DNA of 13,627 nt from contig JBDSOU010000080.1 of the NCBI GenBank assembly GCA_039914625.1, forward strand, positions 1 through 13,627, in the 5' to 3' direction. Below the pieces are notes generated by a model. It did no database searches, was not told the DNA's origin, and saw only the letters and a list, made by a program, of their open reading frames with translations. Source of the stretch: DATEMK01 sp039914625 (lineage in GTDB: Bacteria; Bacteroidota; Bacteroidia; AKYH767-A; OLB10). A program made the translations under genes and the position numbers. Shown here in pieces: positions 12,759 to 13,627 of the stretch (its first letter is position 1; every line of letters starts with the position of its first letter).

Positions 12759-13235
12759 TTAATATTTTCCACGATAAACTCGTAAAGTAATTTGAACCGC
12801 AATTAACATACCTAATCCAATATTCAAACCAATAGCTGCGAAGCAAAATTGTCCTTTGAAAGTTAAATAAAGTATAAAATTAGGGATTCCATATGAAAGC
12901 ATACCATAAGATGTATCCTGATAGAAATTTACCGGTCTTGAAGGGTCAAACAAATCCGCGTTGAATGATGGAGGTTCAATATATATTTCTTTTATCATTC
13001 GCCATTCAACATTCCTATCTTTATTTATGCCTAATAATAAGGGTACAGTTATTATTGGAAAAAATAAACCACCAATTGCCATCATATAAAATTCTTGACT
13101 TTGGAATGAAATTAATTCATAAAAACCATCCATCTCACCAGGTCCATTCCAGAAAAAGAAATGAAGAATTTGAGAACCAGCAATGATCGAAAAAATTATA
13201 ATTCTGAATATGGCATTTACATTTTTATCACTCAT
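12759..13235 (-). CDS. Small integral membrane protein, unknown family
   Basis: I do not recognise this 158-residue protein. It starts with a short polar N terminus (MSDKNVNAIFR) and has about four hydrophobic segments: about 10-30 (RIIIFSIIAGSQILHFFFW), about 52-70 (MAIGGLFFPIITVPLLLGI), about 110-125 and about 130-152 (FCFAAIGLNIGLGMLIAVQI). A hydrophilic part of some 40 residues, rich in acidic and aromatic residues, lies between the second and third. I prefer the ATG at 13235; the GTG at 13241 would add two residues. It has a promoter of its own and no related neighbour, suggesting an isolated accessory gene. Codon use is AT-rich compared with the ribosomal operon. Confidence 0.75.
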   Translation of the reverse strand: MSDKNVNAIFRIIIFSIIAGSQILHFFFWNGPGEMDGFYELISFQSQEFYMMAIGGLFFPIITVPLLLGINKDRNVEWRMIKEIYIEPPSFNADLFDPSRPVNFYQDTSYGMLSYGIPNFILYLTFKGQFCFAAIGLNIGLGMLIAVQITLRVYRGKY

Positions 13236-13342
13236 TAGCACTTAACATCTAAATTAGGCAACACAGTATTTTCGCAGCGCAAAAATTGCTGATAACATTT
13301 ATATATCAATACCTCAGCAAAAGTTAAAATACTGGATTTCCA

Positions 13343-13375
13343 CAAATATAGAAATAACATAACTCATGCTGCAAA
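13343..13375 (-). promoter_or_regulatory. Promoter of the membrane protein gene
   Basis: Minus-strand TTTG (13375-13372), 21 bases, then TATATTTG (13350-13343) matches the Bacteroidota consensus. A GCTGC/GCAGC inverted repeat (13368-13385) overlaps the -33 element and could be an operator. The leader to the ATG at 13235 is about 100 bases. Confidence 0.65.
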
Positions 13376-13417
13376 TCGTAGCAGCTAATATTCCTGACCT
13401 ATCACGGGAAACCAAAC

Positions 13418-13442
13418 AAAAAAACCCCACTCTCGCAGGGTT
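13418..13442 (-). terminator. Intrinsic terminator of the partial gene at 13477-13627
   Basis: The minus-strand hairpin AACCCTGC - GAGA - GTGGGGTT has 8 bp including two G-U pairs and a GNRA-type tetraloop, and is followed by five T. It lies about 35 bases after the stop codon. Confidence 0.85.
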
Positions 13443-13476
13443 CTTCTCTTATACATAATTAATAAAAACCTTAAAC

Positions 13477-13627
13477 CTATCCTTCCGGTGCAGGTATAAC
13501 CCCCAGCACAATCTCCTCATTCTTGGTAACCCCAGCCGGCAGTATGACGTCCTCTTCCTTCAAAATCTCATCGCCATCTTTTATCACCAGCTTATCCTTG
13601 CCGCTCGATAATTTATTCCCGAAATCA
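13477..13627 (-). CDS. 3' end of an unrecognised gene (5' part outside window)
   Basis: The last 49 codons of an open frame end with TAG at 13477-13479. The visible peptide (DFGNKLSSGKDKLVIKDGDE...VLGVIPAPEG) is hydrophilic and acidic with alternating hydrophobic residues, fitting a beta-rich domain end. I cannot name a family. Reality is supported by the uninterrupted frame to the window edge and by a good terminator at the right distance. Frame and strand agree with all other genes of the window. Confidence 0.6.
   Translation of the reverse strand, partial: DFGNKLSSGKDKLVIKDGDEILKEEDVILPAGVTKNEEIVLGVIPAPEG

Overview
The window comes from a Bacteroidota chromosome. The evidence is four or more promoters of the phylum's TTTG-N19/21-TAnnTTTG type, a DUF4290 protein (a family I know only from this phylum), the remnant of a type IX secretion C-terminal tail, very weak Shine-Dalgarno signals, and RpoB, EF-Tu and L7/L12 sequences of Bacteroidota character. 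I cannot place it below phylum level; the lengths and low-GC spacers suggest an uncultured or environmental lineage. Every convincing gene reads on the minus strand, so transcription runs from high to low coordinates.

Layout in transcription order. 13477-13627 is the 3' end of an unrecognised gene with a clear terminator. 11200-13430 is a loose, AT-rich accessory stretch: a small membrane protein with its own promoter, two hairpin/inverted-repeat elements, a secreted protein with a signal peptide, and a decayed type IX secretion cargo tail. 10580-11197 is DUF4290. At about 10497 the core operon starts: tRNA-Thr(UGU), tRNA-Tyr(GUA), tRNA-Gly(UCC), tRNA-Thr(GGU), tuf, tRNA-Trp(CCA), secE, nusG, rplK, rplA, rplJ, rplL, rpoB. 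The first five genes are in the same order as E. coli thrU-tyrU-glyT-thrT-tufB, and the rest matches secE-nusG-rplKAJL-rpoB, so a translation and transcription supply operon is preserved as one unit.

After rpoB the expected rpoC is missing. Two tandem terminators (1043-1080 and 1003-1031) close the operon, and an unrelated PadR regulator plus PspC-domain pair follows, with a 25-bp palindromic operator candidate over its promoter.

The most unusual signal lies in the spacers of the core operon. Six gaps between tRNA and protein genes are filled by runs of a 7- or 8-base word, followed by runs of its reverse complement with the same period. Each gap has its own word, and in some cases the array includes the stop codon of the upstream gene. 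A second notable signal is a long RNA-specific hairpin between rplL and rpoB, where E. coli has its attenuator. A third is that all five tRNA genes carry CA, not CCA, directly after the discriminator base.
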